Assembly (NCBI RefSeq): GCF_905212365.1 | Contig: NZ_CAJMEH010000023.1 | Span: 1-26,633 of the forward strand | Origin: an uncultured Phascolarctobacterium sp. | Lineage (GTDB): Bacteria; Bacillota; Negativicutes; Acidaminococcales; Acidaminococcaceae | Direction of reading: 5' to 3' | DNA: 26,633 nucleotides | Made by a program: the position numbers and the translations under genes | Shown here: positions 1-8,555 of the stretch, one piece after another | How the letters are laid out: each line of letters starts with the position of its first letter | How positions within the stretch are numbered: position 1 is the stretch's first letter | Notes under the pieces: model-generated | What the model saw: the letters and a program-made list of their open reading frames with translations, nothing else | The model's database searches: none | Told to the model about the DNA's origin: nothing

Positions 1-447
1 AGCCGGGTCCAGCTGCCGCAGCCGTTCGTACAAAGCCGCGCCGCCGCCAGCCTGAGCCTCCGCCTCCAGCTGCCGCCGCAATTCGCCGTTGCCCTCCACG
101 CTGCTGAAAGCATAGCCCTCCAGCAGCGCCTTAATATACAGGCCCGTACCTCCGGCAATAATCGGCAAATGCCCCCGCTCGTTAATTTCTTTGATTAAGC
201 GCGCGGCCTGCTGCTGAAAATCCACCACGTTAAAGCCGGCCTCCGGCGGCAGTATATTTACCAAATGGTGCGGCGCGGCGGCCAGCTCCGCCGCCGTCGG
301 CTTGGCCGTGCCGATATCCATACCGCGGTACACCAGCATAGAATCGCCGGAAATAATTTCTCCGTGAAAATTTTTAGCTATTTCGATAGCGCAATGGCTT
401 TTACCCGTAGCCGTCGCGCCTAAAATTACCGCTACCTTTTGCTTCAC
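1..447 (-). CDS. miaA: tRNA dimethylallyltransferase, N-terminal part (MiaA)
   Basis: Transfers a dimethylallyl group to N6 of A37 in tRNAs reading UNN codons, giving i6A37, the substrate of MiaB encoded at the head of the same operon. I translated it by hand from a GTG at 447. The first 149 residues are inside the window and the frame stays open to base 1, so the C-terminal half is outside. Visible are the P-loop GATATGKS near residue 9, the family signature SGDSMLVYRGMDIGTAK (the usual Q is L here), and the GGTGLY motif of MiaA. AGGAGG sits 7 bases before the GTG and overlaps the end of the upstream methyltransferase gene, whose stop is only 4 bases away, so translation is probably coupled. 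The GTG start explains why ATG-only searches would miss it. Confidence 0.95.
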   Translation of the reverse strand, partial: MKQKVAVILGATATGKSHCAIEIAKNFHGEIISGDSMLVYRGMDIGTAKPTAAELAAAPHHLVNILPPEAGFNVVDFQQQAARLIKEINERGHLPIIAGGTGLYIKALLEGYAFSSVEGNGELRRQLEAEAQAGGGAALYERLRQLDPA

Positions 448-451
448 CGCT

Positions 452-1237
452 TTACCTCCTGACGACGCCGTAAACGACACGGCTGTATTTGCCGCCGACA
501 AATTCGCGGCAGCCGTAGCTTTGCAAAATCTTAACGCCCCGTTCCTTGATAACCGCTACAGGCGCGGCCCGCAGCGCCAGCTCCACAACAGCTTTGTCCA
601 AGGGCTGCTCCCAAGCCAGCGGGCGCAGGGCGTCCATATTTTTTGAACCGCTTACCGGACGGCGGAACATAGGGTCAAAATAAACCGCGTCAAAGCTGTC
701 CGGAGCGCAGTTTTTCAAATAGCTTGCCGCCGTCGTATTAAAAGTTTGAATCCGCCGCAGCGCCGCATTCAGCTCCGCGTCCTTGGTTTCGTAATTCGCC
801 AGGCCGTATCTCACGGCAAAATGCAGTAAAGGCGAAGCCTCCAGCCCCACGACGCGGCCCGCCGCTCCCACGACATAAGATGCGACTGCGGCGTCGCTGC
901 CCAGGCCGAGGGTGCAGTCCAAAACGCGCAGCCCCGGACGCAGGCCCAAAGCGCTTACTAAATGGTCCTGCCCGCCCCGCTGCAAATTCTGCACACGCAG
1001 GCTCGCCATACTGGGGTGATAGGCAAAGCTGCCCTCCCGGCAATGCACGCGCGGGCCGCCGCTTTCCACTACCACCAGCGCAGCTAAATTGCGCTGCTCC
1101 AATAATTCCGGCACGGATAAATTATGGGGCCGCTCGATGTACTGCCCCCGCAGCGCCGCCGCCCATTCTTTTGCCTGCGCCACCGCGCCGCCCGTATTAT
1201 TGCGGGACACGGTTACTCCTACAGCTCCGTTCAGCAT
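452..1237 (-). CDS. Class I SAM-dependent methyltransferase, RsmJ-like
   Basis: A 261-residue predicted S-adenosylmethionine-dependent methyltransferase. The glycine-rich SAM-binding motif I is DCTLGLGSDA at residues 107-116. The catalytic-loop motif IV is YFDPMF at 186-191, which resembles the DPMFP motif of RsmJ, the 16S rRNA m2G1516 methyltransferase. About 80 residues precede the Rossmann fold and have no motif I recognise. The ATG overlaps the mutL stop by one base (TAATG), and the gene ends 4 bases before the miaA GTG, so it belongs to the miaB-mutS-mutL-miaA operon. The context fits an RNA-modification role, but the substrate is not shown by the sequence. Assignment to the methyltransferase fold is secure; RsmJ activity is only suggested. 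Confidence 0.85.
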   Translation of the reverse strand: MLNGAVGVTVSRNNTGGAVAQAKEWAAALRGQYIERPHNLSVPELLEQRNLAALVVVESGGPRVHCREGSFAYHPSMASLRVQNLQRGGQDHLVSALGLRPGLRVLDCTLGLGSDAAVASYVVGAAGRVVGLEASPLLHFAVRYGLANYETKDAELNAALRRIQTFNTTAASYLKNCAPDSFDAVYFDPMFRRPVSGSKNMDALRPLAWEQPLDKAVVELALRAAPVAVIKERGVKILQSYGCREFVGGKYSRVVYGVVRR

Positions 1238-3252
1238 TAAAAGCCCGTCCTTTTGAACATCTTATACAGCTGGTCGCTGTCAATAGCAATCATGCAGGGG
1301 CGTCCGTGCGGACAGGTAAAGGGATGCTCCGTATTGCACAAATCGATAATCAGCTGGCGCATCTGGCGCATATTTAACAGCTGTCCGGCCTTAATCGCCG
1401 CCTTGCAGGCCGTCATATGCAGCACATTTTGGCGCAGGTCGCTGCCGCTGACGCTGCGCAGCTCGCCCAGCATCTTGCTGATTTCATTAATAAAGTCCTG
1501 CGCGTCCTCCGCCTTGATATCGGCGGGCAAACTGTTGACGCGCAGCAGCTTGTCGCCGCCCGCTTCCGCGTCCACGCCCAGTCGCAAAAATTCCTCGCGC
1601 CGCTCTTCGATAAGCGCGATATCGTCATTACTCATATCCACATACAGGGGCATCAGCAGCTGCTGCGCCGGAATATCGGCGTGGGAAGCCACCAGCTTGT
1701 CGTACAAAATACGCTCGTGGGCCGCATGCTGGTCGATTAAATACAGCGTATCCTCCGATTGGGCGATAATAAAGGTTTTATCCACCTGCCCGATGGGCCA
1801 GATAGTCGCTACGCCGCTGTCCGTATCCGTAAAAGCGATGGTTTCTTTCAGCTGAGGCGCTGCTCCGGACGCAGCCGCCAAAGGCTCGTTTTTGGCGAAC
1901 TGTTCCCTTGCTTCATAAACGCTGAAAACGGTTTCCCGCTTACCGGCGTCGTACTGCGCCTCTTGGCTCTGGGCAAAATCCTCGTAGGGCTGCCACATCG
2001 TCCGCTGCTCGGCCTGGGGCCTGCTGACGCTGACGGGAGCAGGCTGGGGCCGCAAAACAGATTCGCTTGCCGCAGCTTCTTTTTCCGGCGTTTTAAAAAC
2101 AGGCTCGATGTTGGCCTTGGCAAAGGGCTCGAACGCCGGGCGCGATGCCTTCGGCAGGTCAGGCAGGTCAGGCTGCTCCGGCACGGCCTTCTTTTCCACA
2201 AAGGCGTTCAGCTCCGAATCGGGCAGCAGCGTTATTTCCGTTTTCTGCGCGCTCATGGGCCGCGTTAAAGCGTCCGTCAGCGCCTTGTACATAGCCTTGT
2301 AAACCTGGCTGTCGTCGCTGAATTTAATCTCGCTTTTCTGCGGATGCACGTTAACGTCCACCGACGCCGTATCCACCGTAATATTCAGCACGGCGAAAGG
2401 AAAGCCGCTCTTGGGAATCTGCGATTGATAAGCGTGGTCGATAGCCTTAGCCAGCATTTTATTGCCGATGCTGCGGCCGTTGACAAACAAGGTCTGCCAT
2501 TGGCGCGTTCCCTTGAGCAGCGTAGGCTTGCCGATAAAGCCGCTGATTTTAATTTTTTCGTCGGCAAAATTAACCGGCAAAAGCTCCTGCGAAACGCTTT
2601 TACCGTACAGCGCGCGGATAGCGCCCGCCAAATCGCCGTCGCCCGGCGTATGCAGTACCTCTTTATCGTTATTTATCAATTTAAAGCGCACGTCGGGCCG
2701 TGACAGCGCCAGCTTGGTCAAAAGCTCGCTGATATAACGCCCCTCCGTGCTGACGGTTTTCAAAAATTTGCGCCGCGCCGGCACGTTGAAGAAAAGATTT
2801 TCCACAATAACCGTCGTGCCCGCGCTGCCGCCCGTGCTGCCGACTTCCATATTATCGCCGCCGTCGATGCGCACGAACGTGGCAAATTCGGCGTCGGCAG
2901 GCCGCGTCAGCAGCGTAAAATTAGCCACGGACGCGATGCTGGGCAGCGCCTCGCCGCGAAAGCCAAGCGTATGCAGATACAGTAAGTCTTCCGCCTTAAC
3001 AATTTTGCTGGTCGCATGGCGCAGCACCGCCAGACGGGCGTTTTCCTCGCTCATGCCGCAGCCGTTGTCCGTCACGCGGATATATTCCGTGCCGCCGGCA
3101 AAAATCGTTACCTCGATTTGGGTCGCTCCAGCGTCCAGCGCGTTTTCCACCAGCTCCTTGACTACGGACGCTGGCTTTTCCACTACCTCGCCCGCCGCAA
3201 TCTGGTTGGCCGTATTGGTATCCAAAAGCTGTACTTTATGTATATCTGCCAT
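1237..3252 (-). CDS. mutL: DNA mismatch repair protein MutL (endonuclease type)
   Basis: ATPase and latent nicking endonuclease that acts after MutS in mismatch repair. The 671-residue product has the GHKL ATPase motifs: KELVENALDAGA with the catalytic Glu near residue 33, DNGCGM, and GFRGEALPSIASV. A variable linker follows, then the C-terminal dimer/endonuclease domain with DQHAAHERILYD at about 507, ACKAAIKAG at about 616, and CPHGRP near the end. These mark the MutH-independent type of MutL. The last acidic residue of the DQHA(x)2E(x)4E motif is D rather than the usual E. I chose the ATG at 3252, which overlaps the mutS stop (TGATG) and has AAGGAG 11 bases upstream, over a GTG at 3264 that would sit directly on that site. 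Confidence 0.96.
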   Translation of the reverse strand: MADIHKVQLLDTNTANQIAAGEVVEKPASVVKELVENALDAGATQIEVTIFAGGTEYIRVTDNGCGMSEENARLAVLRHATSKIVKAEDLLYLHTLGFRGEALPSIASVANFTLLTRPADAEFATFVRIDGGDNMEVGSTGGSAGTTVIVENLFFNVPARRKFLKTVSTEGRYISELLTKLALSRPDVRFKLINNDKEVLHTPGDGDLAGAIRALYGKSVSQELLPVNFADEKIKISGFIGKPTLLKGTRQWQTLFVNGRSIGNKMLAKAIDHAYQSQIPKSGFPFAVLNITVDTASVDVNVHPQKSEIKFSDDSQVYKAMYKALTDALTRPMSAQKTEITLLPDSELNAFVEKKAVPEQPDLPDLPKASRPAFEPFAKANIEPVFKTPEKEAAASESVLRPQPAPVSVSRPQAEQRTMWQPYEDFAQSQEAQYDAGKRETVFSVYEAREQFAKNEPLAAASGAAPQLKETIAFTDTDSGVATIWPIGQVDKTFIIAQSEDTLYLIDQHAAHERILYDKLVASHADIPAQQLLMPLYVDMSNDDIALIEERREEFLRLGVDAEAGGDKLLRVNSLPADIKAEDAQDFINEISKMLGELRSVSGSDLRQNVLHMTACKAAIKAGQLLNMRQMRQLIIDLCNTEHPFTCPHGRPCMIAIDSDQLYKMFKRTGF

Positions 3253-5824
3253 CAGCGACCGCACTCCTTCCTGGCCTCGTCCTGCAATTTATATAAGGTA
3301 TTCATCGCCTCGATGGGCGTCATGCTCATCACGTCCAGCTTTAACAGCTGCTCCGCCAGGCCGCTGCTGAACAGCGAGCCCATCATATCCGGCTGCTGCT
3401 CCGCAGGCGCGGCTGCCGGACGGCTATTATCGCTGTCGTATTCCTGCAAACATTCCTCCGCCCTATCCAGCACCTTTTTTGGCAAACCGGCCAAACGCGC
3501 TACGTGTACGCCGTAGCTGCGGTCGGTGCCGCCGGGCACGATACGGCGCAGGAAAACAATATCCTTGCCCCGTTCCTTAACGGCTACGGAATAATTTTTT
3601 ACGCCGCCCAGCTCCTGCTCCATGGCAATCAGCTGATGGTAATGGGTGGCAAAGAGCGTTTTGGCCTTAATCTTATCGTGAATATATTCCATCACGGCGC
3701 GGGCGATGCTCATGCCGTCGAAGGTCGACGTACCGCGTCCCACCTCGTCCAGAATTATCAGGCTGTTTTTCGTCGCGTAGCGCAAAATCTGCGCCACCTC
3801 GTTCATTTCCACCATAAAGGTGCTCTGCCCCGTCGCCAGGTCGTCGCTGGCGCCCACGCGGGTAAAAATTTTATCCACGGGGCACACGCTGGCCTGACGC
3901 GCCGGAATAAAGCTGCCCATCTGCGTCATCAGCACCAGAAGCGCTATCTGCCGCATATAGGTGGACTTACCGGCCATATTGGGTCCGGTCAGAATTATCA
4001 TGCGCTCGTCGCCGTTATTCAGATTGACGTTATTCGGCACAAAAATTTCTTTTTCCAGCAGCCGCTCCACCACGGGGTGGCGGCCGTCGGTAATTTTAAT
4101 TTCGCCCGCATTATTCAGCTCCGGGCGCACGTAATTATATTTATACGCGGCCAGCGCCAAGCCGTTCAGCACGTCCAGCGTGCCGATGGCGCGGGCCGTT
4201 TCCTGAATTTCGGCAATCCGGCTGCGAATCAAATTTCTCAGCTCGTCAAAGAGATAATATTCCAGGCTTTGAATTTTTTCTTTCGCGCCTAAAATTTTAT
4301 TTTCAAATTCTTTCAGCTCCGGCACTATGTAACGCTCGGCGTTGACCAAGGTCTGCTTGCGCACGAAATAATCCGGCACGCTGTTGGACTGGCCCTTCGA
4401 AACCTCGATATAATAACCGAAAACCTTATTATAGCCCACCTTCATAGTCTTGATGCCGGTTTCTTCTTTAATTTTCTGCTCAAAATTCTGCATCCAGGTT
4501 TTATTATCGGCGGCGATTAAATGCAGCTCGTCCAGCTCCGCGTTATAGCCGCGGCGAATCATGTCGCCCTCGCGCACAGAAAACGGCGGCTCGTCCACAA
4601 TAGCCTGCTGTAATTTAACGGACAGCTCCTCGTGCAGATGCAGCCCGCCGTACAGTCTTTGCAGCAGCCGCGCCTTACAATTGGCCAGCACATTTTGCAA
4701 GCCCGGAAGCGCGTAGAAGGAATTGCGCAGCGCTACCAAATCGCGGGCGTTGGCGCTGCCCACCTCGATGCGGCTGACGATGCGCTCCAAATCGGCCACG
4801 CCCTTCAGCTGCTCCACCACCGCGTCCCGCAGTCCGGAATTTTCCAGCAGCTCGGCGACTGCCTCCTGCCGTTCATAAATCCGGCCCAAATCCAGCAGCG
4901 GACTTTCAATCCAGCTGCGCAGACGGCGCGCGCCCATGCTGGTCTTGGTAAAATCCAGCACGTCCAGCAGCGTGCCGCGCTTGCTGCCGTCAGCCATGCT
5001 GCGCACCAGCTCTAAATTGCGGATAGCCGTAACGTCCAGGCTCATAAAGCTTTCGTGCACAATTTCCGTCAAGCGGTTGATATGGCTCAGTCGGCCATCA
5101 CCGTGCCGTGCAGATAGCGCAGCAGCAGCTCCACCGTCTGGCGCACCAGCGGCGCAGGCTGCTTATCGGCAAAATGCTGCGCAAAATAATCCGCCTCCGG
5201 CGCTTCTTCAATATATTTGCTCACGGCGCATTCCGGCAGCCTGGCATGCAGCCATTCCTGCAAATCGTCCCAAGCAGTCAGTCCCTCTACAGCCACCAGC
5301 TCCGCCGGCTGCAAACGGTACAGCTGCTCCGTAATTTCCAGCATGCGTTCGCCGCCGCTGGCCGTAAACCACTGACATTCGCCGGTGGATACGTCGGCGG
5401 CCGCCAAACAAATTACTTCGGCCTGTTCTAATAGCAGCACCAGATAACGGTTGTGCTTATCCTCCAAAAGCTGCTCGCTCAAGGCCGTGCCCGGCGTAAT
5501 GATTTTTATAACCTTGCGCTGCACAATGCCCTTAGCCAGCTTTGGGTCCTCAATCTGCTCGCAGATCGCTATGCGATAACCCTTTTTTACCAGCTTAGCG
5601 ATATAACCGTCCACTGAATGATAGGGCACGCCGCACATGGGAATATTATCAATGCTGCCAGCCCGCTTCGTCAGCGTAATATTAAGCTCGCGGGACGCAG
5701 TAATAGCGTCCTCAAAAAACATTTCATAAAAATCGCCCAGGCGGAAGAACAGCAGCTCATTCTTATGCTGTTCCTTCACGGCCAGATATTGCTGAACCAT
5801 GGGCGTATAATTTGCAGCAGTCAT
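3252..5824 (-). pseudogene. mutS: DNA mismatch repair protein MutS, split by a one-base frameshift
   Basis: MutS recognises mismatches and recruits MutL. The 5' piece (5824-5087, 245 residues) has the mismatch-binding motif GDFYE at residues 30-34 plus the connector domain, and ends in TGA at 5089-5087. The 3' piece continues in the next frame: just after GCCGAC, reading from CTG gives LSHINRLTEIVHES, the expected lever-domain sequence. It then contains the Walker A motif GPNMAGKST (about residue 614 of the joined protein), LIILDEVGRGTSTFDG, and FATHYHQL. Joined length is about 857 residues, normal for MutS, so nothing but one base is missing. No slippery heptamer is present, so programmed frameshifting is unlikely. 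A TTG at 5072 could reinitiate but has no ribosome site. The start overlaps the miaB stop (TGATG). Either a real inactivating mutation or a sequence error. Confidence 0.9.
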
Positions 5825-7152
5825 CAGTCTACCGCCTTACCTTTCACTAACCAGGTCTGGGCTGCGTCAAGCAAAACCTTAACCTTCTGCCCTACCTCAT
5901 ATTTTTTATCTTCTACAGGCCACAAAACCAGCACGCCGGTGCGAGTGCGTCCGGCCCAAACGTCGGCCTGCCTGCTGGGCCCTTCCGCCAGCACCTCGAC
6001 GGTTTTACCTACCAGCTGCTGGTGGCAGCGCAGGCTGTTTTCGTTCTGCAAAGCCATCAAACGGTTTAAGCGCTCCTTCTTCACCGGCAGCGGCACCTGA
6101 TTATCCATCCTAGCGGCAGGCGTACCGCTGCGCTTGGAATAGATAAAGGTAAAGGCCGAAGTAAAGCCGACGCGGCGCACCACGTCCAGCGTTTCCTCAA
6201 AATCCTCCTCCGTTTCGCCGGGGAAGCCCACGATAATATCCGTAGTAATAGCGGCGTCCGGCACATAGCGGCGAATCAAATCGATCAGCGCCAGATATTT
6301 TTCCTTGCTGTAGCCGCGGTTCATGCGGCGCAGGATTTCGCTGCTGCCGGCCTGAAAGGGCACGTGGAAATTTTCGCAGATATGCTCGCACTCGGCCACG
6401 GCTTTGACTACCTCCTCGCTCATATCGCGGGGATGGCTGGTCATATAATGAATGCGCTCCACGCCGGGAATCCGGTCGACGCGGCGCAGCAGCTTGGCAA
6501 AGGCTTCTTCTTCGCCAAAATCCTTGCCGTAGGAATTGACGTTCTGCCCCAGCAGCGTAAACTCCTTATAGCCTTCGCGCACGGCTGCTTCAATTTCCGC
6601 CACAATATTTTCCACGCTGCGGCTGCGCTCGCGGCCGCGCACATAGGGCACGATGCAATAGGTGCAAAAATTATTGCATCCGTACATAATCGGTATCCAG
6701 GCGGCGAAGGGGCTCTGCCGCACCATCTGCCCCTCAAATTCGCTCTGGTGAACGGTCAAATCAGTGTAAGCGCCGCCCTTGCGGTCCGCCAGATAATCCT
6801 GCAGCACCTGCTTAAAATCGTTTACATACGCCGTACCCAGCAGCAGGTCCACCTGCGGATGCTTTTTCAGCAGCTTTTCGCCGTCCTTCTGCGCCATGCA
6901 GCCAGCCACGCAGATTACCACGTCGGGATTTTTTGTCTTAACCGCCTTCAGCTCGCCTATCTTGCCGGCAATCTTTTTTTCGGCGCTTTCGCGCACGCAG
7001 CAGGTGTTGACCACGATAACGTCCGCTATATGAAAATCGCTGACAGGAGCGTAGCCCATCTCCTCCAGCTGTCCTGCGTAATGCTCCGTGTCAGATTCGT
7101 TCATCTGACAGCCGTAATTAATCAGGCAATATGTTTTCGTTTTTTCCGTCAT
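5824..7152 (-). CDS. miaB: tRNA-2-methylthio-N6-dimethylallyladenosine synthase (MiaB)
   Basis: Radical-SAM methylthiotransferase that converts i6A37 of tRNA to ms2i6A37, acting directly after MiaA. The 442-residue product has the three N-terminal cysteines of the auxiliary 4Fe-4S cluster (in NYGCQMNESD, VVNTCCVRES and VAGCMAQ). The radical-SAM CxxxCxxC motif is in YGCNNFCTYCIVPYVRGRE. A C-terminal TRAM domain ends the protein. I chose the ATG at 7152 because GGAGG lies 8 bases upstream; an ATG six codons earlier falls before that site. It is the first gene of the operon, and a good promoter lies at 7209-7238. Its stop overlaps the mutS start by one base. Confidence 0.97.
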   Translation of the reverse strand: MTEKTKTYCLINYGCQMNESDTEHYAGQLEEMGYAPVSDFHIADVIVVNTCCVRESAEKKIAGKIGELKAVKTKNPDVVICVAGCMAQKDGEKLLKKHPQVDLLLGTAYVNDFKQVLQDYLADRKGGAYTDLTVHQSEFEGQMVRQSPFAAWIPIMYGCNNFCTYCIVPYVRGRERSRSVENIVAEIEAAVREGYKEFTLLGQNVNSYGKDFGEEEAFAKLLRRVDRIPGVERIHYMTSHPRDMSEEVVKAVAECEHICENFHVPFQAGSSEILRRMNRGYSKEKYLALIDLIRRYVPDAAITTDIIVGFPGETEEDFEETLDVVRRVGFTSAFTFIYSKRSGTPAARMDNQVPLPVKKERLNRLMALQNENSLRCHQQLVGKTVEVLAEGPSRQADVWAGRTRTGVLVLWPVEDKKYEVGQKVKVLLDAAQTWLVKGKAVD

Positions 7153-7208
7153 GCAAGAAACCTCCATCATCTATACTTAAATGTTCATGGCAATTTAATC
7201 ATTATTAT

Positions 7209-7238
7209 ATTATACTAAATTTATCTGTTTTCCCGCAA
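7209..7238 (-). promoter_or_regulatory. Promoter of the miaB-mutS-mutL-miaA operon
   Basis: On the minus strand, -35 TTGCGG (7238-7233) and -10 TATAAT (7214-7209) are separated by 18 bases. The -10 is about 57 bases before the miaB ATG. No other promoter is visible further down the tightly packed operon. Confidence 0.7.
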
Positions 7239-7265
7239 GTTATAAAAAAATTTTAGTAGCAGGTA

Positions 7266-7294
7266 TTGAAATCTGCATCTAATATGATTACAAT
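7266..7294 (+). promoter_or_regulatory. Promoter of the DUF2939-type gene
   Basis: TTGAAA (7266-7271), a 17-base spacer and TACAAT (7289-7294) form a near-consensus housekeeping promoter 45 bases before the ATG at 7340. It is divergent from the miaB promoter. Confidence 0.7.
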
Positions 7295-7339
7295 ATATGG
7301 CAAGCAAGAAATTTGCTGCACATGAGGAAGGTATGCAAA

Positions 7340-8371
7340 ATGAAAAACAAAAAAACTATTTTTCTCTTATTCATAATTATTGCCGCCCTTGCCGGAGCGG
7401 CCTTTTATTTCCTATATTTTATCCGCACCCCGCTTTACGCTTTGAACGCCGCGCGCCAGGCTTTGCAGCAGCATGATACCGCTAAATTTGAGCGCTACGT
7501 GGACGTGCGTTCCGTCATGGACAATGCCTTTGAGGATATCATCAAATCCAAAAGCCAAATCAATAACGATAATTTGTTTTCCAACCCCTTCGCCATCAGC
7601 ATTCTGCATATGCTCAAGCCCGCCGTCGTGGACCTGATGCAGCAGGAGGCTCTGGACAGGATTGCCGCTAAGCCGGCAGACAGCGCGAAAAAAAGCGCCG
7701 ACCCCGTACCCGACGCTATGAAACGCAATATGGAGCGCCACATTCCCTTGGACAAACTGACCATTAAGGACGTGCAGCTTACTAAAACCGACGCCAGCGG
7801 CGCTACCGCCTCTTTGGCCCTGCACAACGCTTATCTCGATAAGGATTTTATCGCCCAGCTGCAAATGAATGTCAACGACAAGGGCGACTGGCAGATCAAA
7901 AAGGTCAGCAATCTGACCCAGCTCATCGTGCAATTCGACGCCGCAAAAAAAGCCAAGCAGGCGGCCGCCAACAAGCCCATTATGGAGCGTTTGAGCAAAG
8001 CCGTGCAAACCTACGAAACGCGCCTCAGCATCTTCACCGACAGCAGCGCTTCGCCGGAACCGCAAACCGTGCTCAGCGCCATAGTCACGGCGAAAAATAT
8101 GACCGACGTGCCCATCAACCGCATGTATTACGATGTGCTGATTTTTGACGAGCAGGGCAAACAAATCTATTCCTATCCGGAGCATTTCCGCGGCAGCATA
8201 GCGCCGGGTCAGTCCGTCGAGCTCAATACTAAAAAATTTTTAAATCAAATGCTCCCCGACGACAAAAAATTAATGGAAAGCGACGTCAACAAAGAAAGGT
8301 GCAAGATTCAAATTACCTACATCGCTTTCGACGACGGCAACGTCCTGTCGCCCAACACCTTTATGCAATAA
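7340..8371 (+). CDS. Membrane-anchored DUF2939-type protein of unknown function
   Basis: A 343-residue protein with a lysine-rich start and one hydrophobic segment at about residues 5-27, so it is probably anchored in the membrane with the rest outside. Directly after the anchor comes RTPLYALNAARQALQQHDTA followed by FERYVDVRSVMD. This matches my memory of the DUF2939 pattern (a Y-x-x-x-x-A-x-x-A-x-x-x-x-D stretch followed by YVD). The C-terminal third (about 225-343) looks like a separate beta-rich domain containing VTAKNMTDVPINRMYYDVLI, reminiscent of FxLYD/DUF-type extracellular domains. I chose the ATG at 7340 for its upstream AGGAAGG, over TTG 7313 and ATG 7322. The gene is single, with its own promoter and terminator. 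No function can be given. Confidence 0.85.
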   Translation: MKNKKTIFLLFIIIAALAGAAFYFLYFIRTPLYALNAARQALQQHDTAKFERYVDVRSVMDNAFEDIIKSKSQINNDNLFSNPFAISILHMLKPAVVDLMQQEALDRIAAKPADSAKKSADPVPDAMKRNMERHIPLDKLTIKDVQLTKTDASGATASLALHNAYLDKDFIAQLQMNVNDKGDWQIKKVSNLTQLIVQFDAAKKAKQAAANKPIMERLSKAVQTYETRLSIFTDSSASPEPQTVLSAIVTAKNMTDVPINRMYYDVLIFDEQGKQIYSYPEHFRGSIAPGQSVELNTKKFLNQMLPDDKKLMESDVNKERCKIQITYIAFDDGNVLSPNTFMQ

Positions 8372-8427
8372 AAAAAAACGACAGCCTGTACCCCGGTTTG
8401 TAAGCCAGGGTCAGGCTGTTATTTTTA
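8371..8427 (+). terminator. Terminator after the DUF2939-type gene
   Basis: ACAGCCTG-T-ACCC (8381-8393) pairs with GGGT-CAGGCTGT (8408-8419) with one bulged base, followed by TATTTTT. An A-run (8369-8378) just before the stem could make it work in both directions. Confidence 0.85.
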
Positions 8428-8431
8428 TGCT

Positions 8432-8460
8432 TTGCATTTTATACGCGTCTATGCTACAAT
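8432..8460 (+). promoter_or_regulatory. Promoter of the BASS transporter gene
   Basis: TTGCAT (8432-8437), 17 bases, TACAAT (8455-8460). It begins right after the preceding terminator and leaves an untranslated leader of roughly 88 bases before the ATG at 8556. Confidence 0.7.
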
Positions 8461-8465
8461 AGAGC

Positions 8466-8530
8466 GGGATTTGAAAAAATCCCCGTATTGCCGCTCTGGC
8501 AATAGCAACGTGACTATCGTCAAGGATAGC
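8466..8530 (+). promoter_or_regulatory. Structured leader of the BASS transporter mRNA
   Basis: Three consecutive small hairpins follow the predicted start point: GGGATTT/AAATCCC (8466-8483), ATTGCC/GGCAAT (8487-8503) and CTATC/GATAG (8514-8529). A further inverted repeat, AGAGCGG (8461-8467) with CCGCTCT (8491-8497), would compete with the second hairpin, but its left arm lies mostly before the likely start point. No riboswitch family is recognised, so a regulatory role is only inferred from the structure. Confidence 0.35.
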
Positions 8531-8555
8531 ATGTATGTAAGGAGGAAAATTGAAC

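Noticed and set aside
880..1377. Long plus-strand frames opposite the methyltransferase, mutL, mutS, recG and rny
   Set aside because: They are mirror frames caused by high GC and strong codon bias. They have no family motifs or ribosome sites, while the minus-strand genes are secure.
5072..5095. Programmed -1 frameshift in mutS
   Set aside because: There is no X-XXY-YYZ slippery site and no downstream pseudoknot I can see; MutS is not known to use frameshifting.
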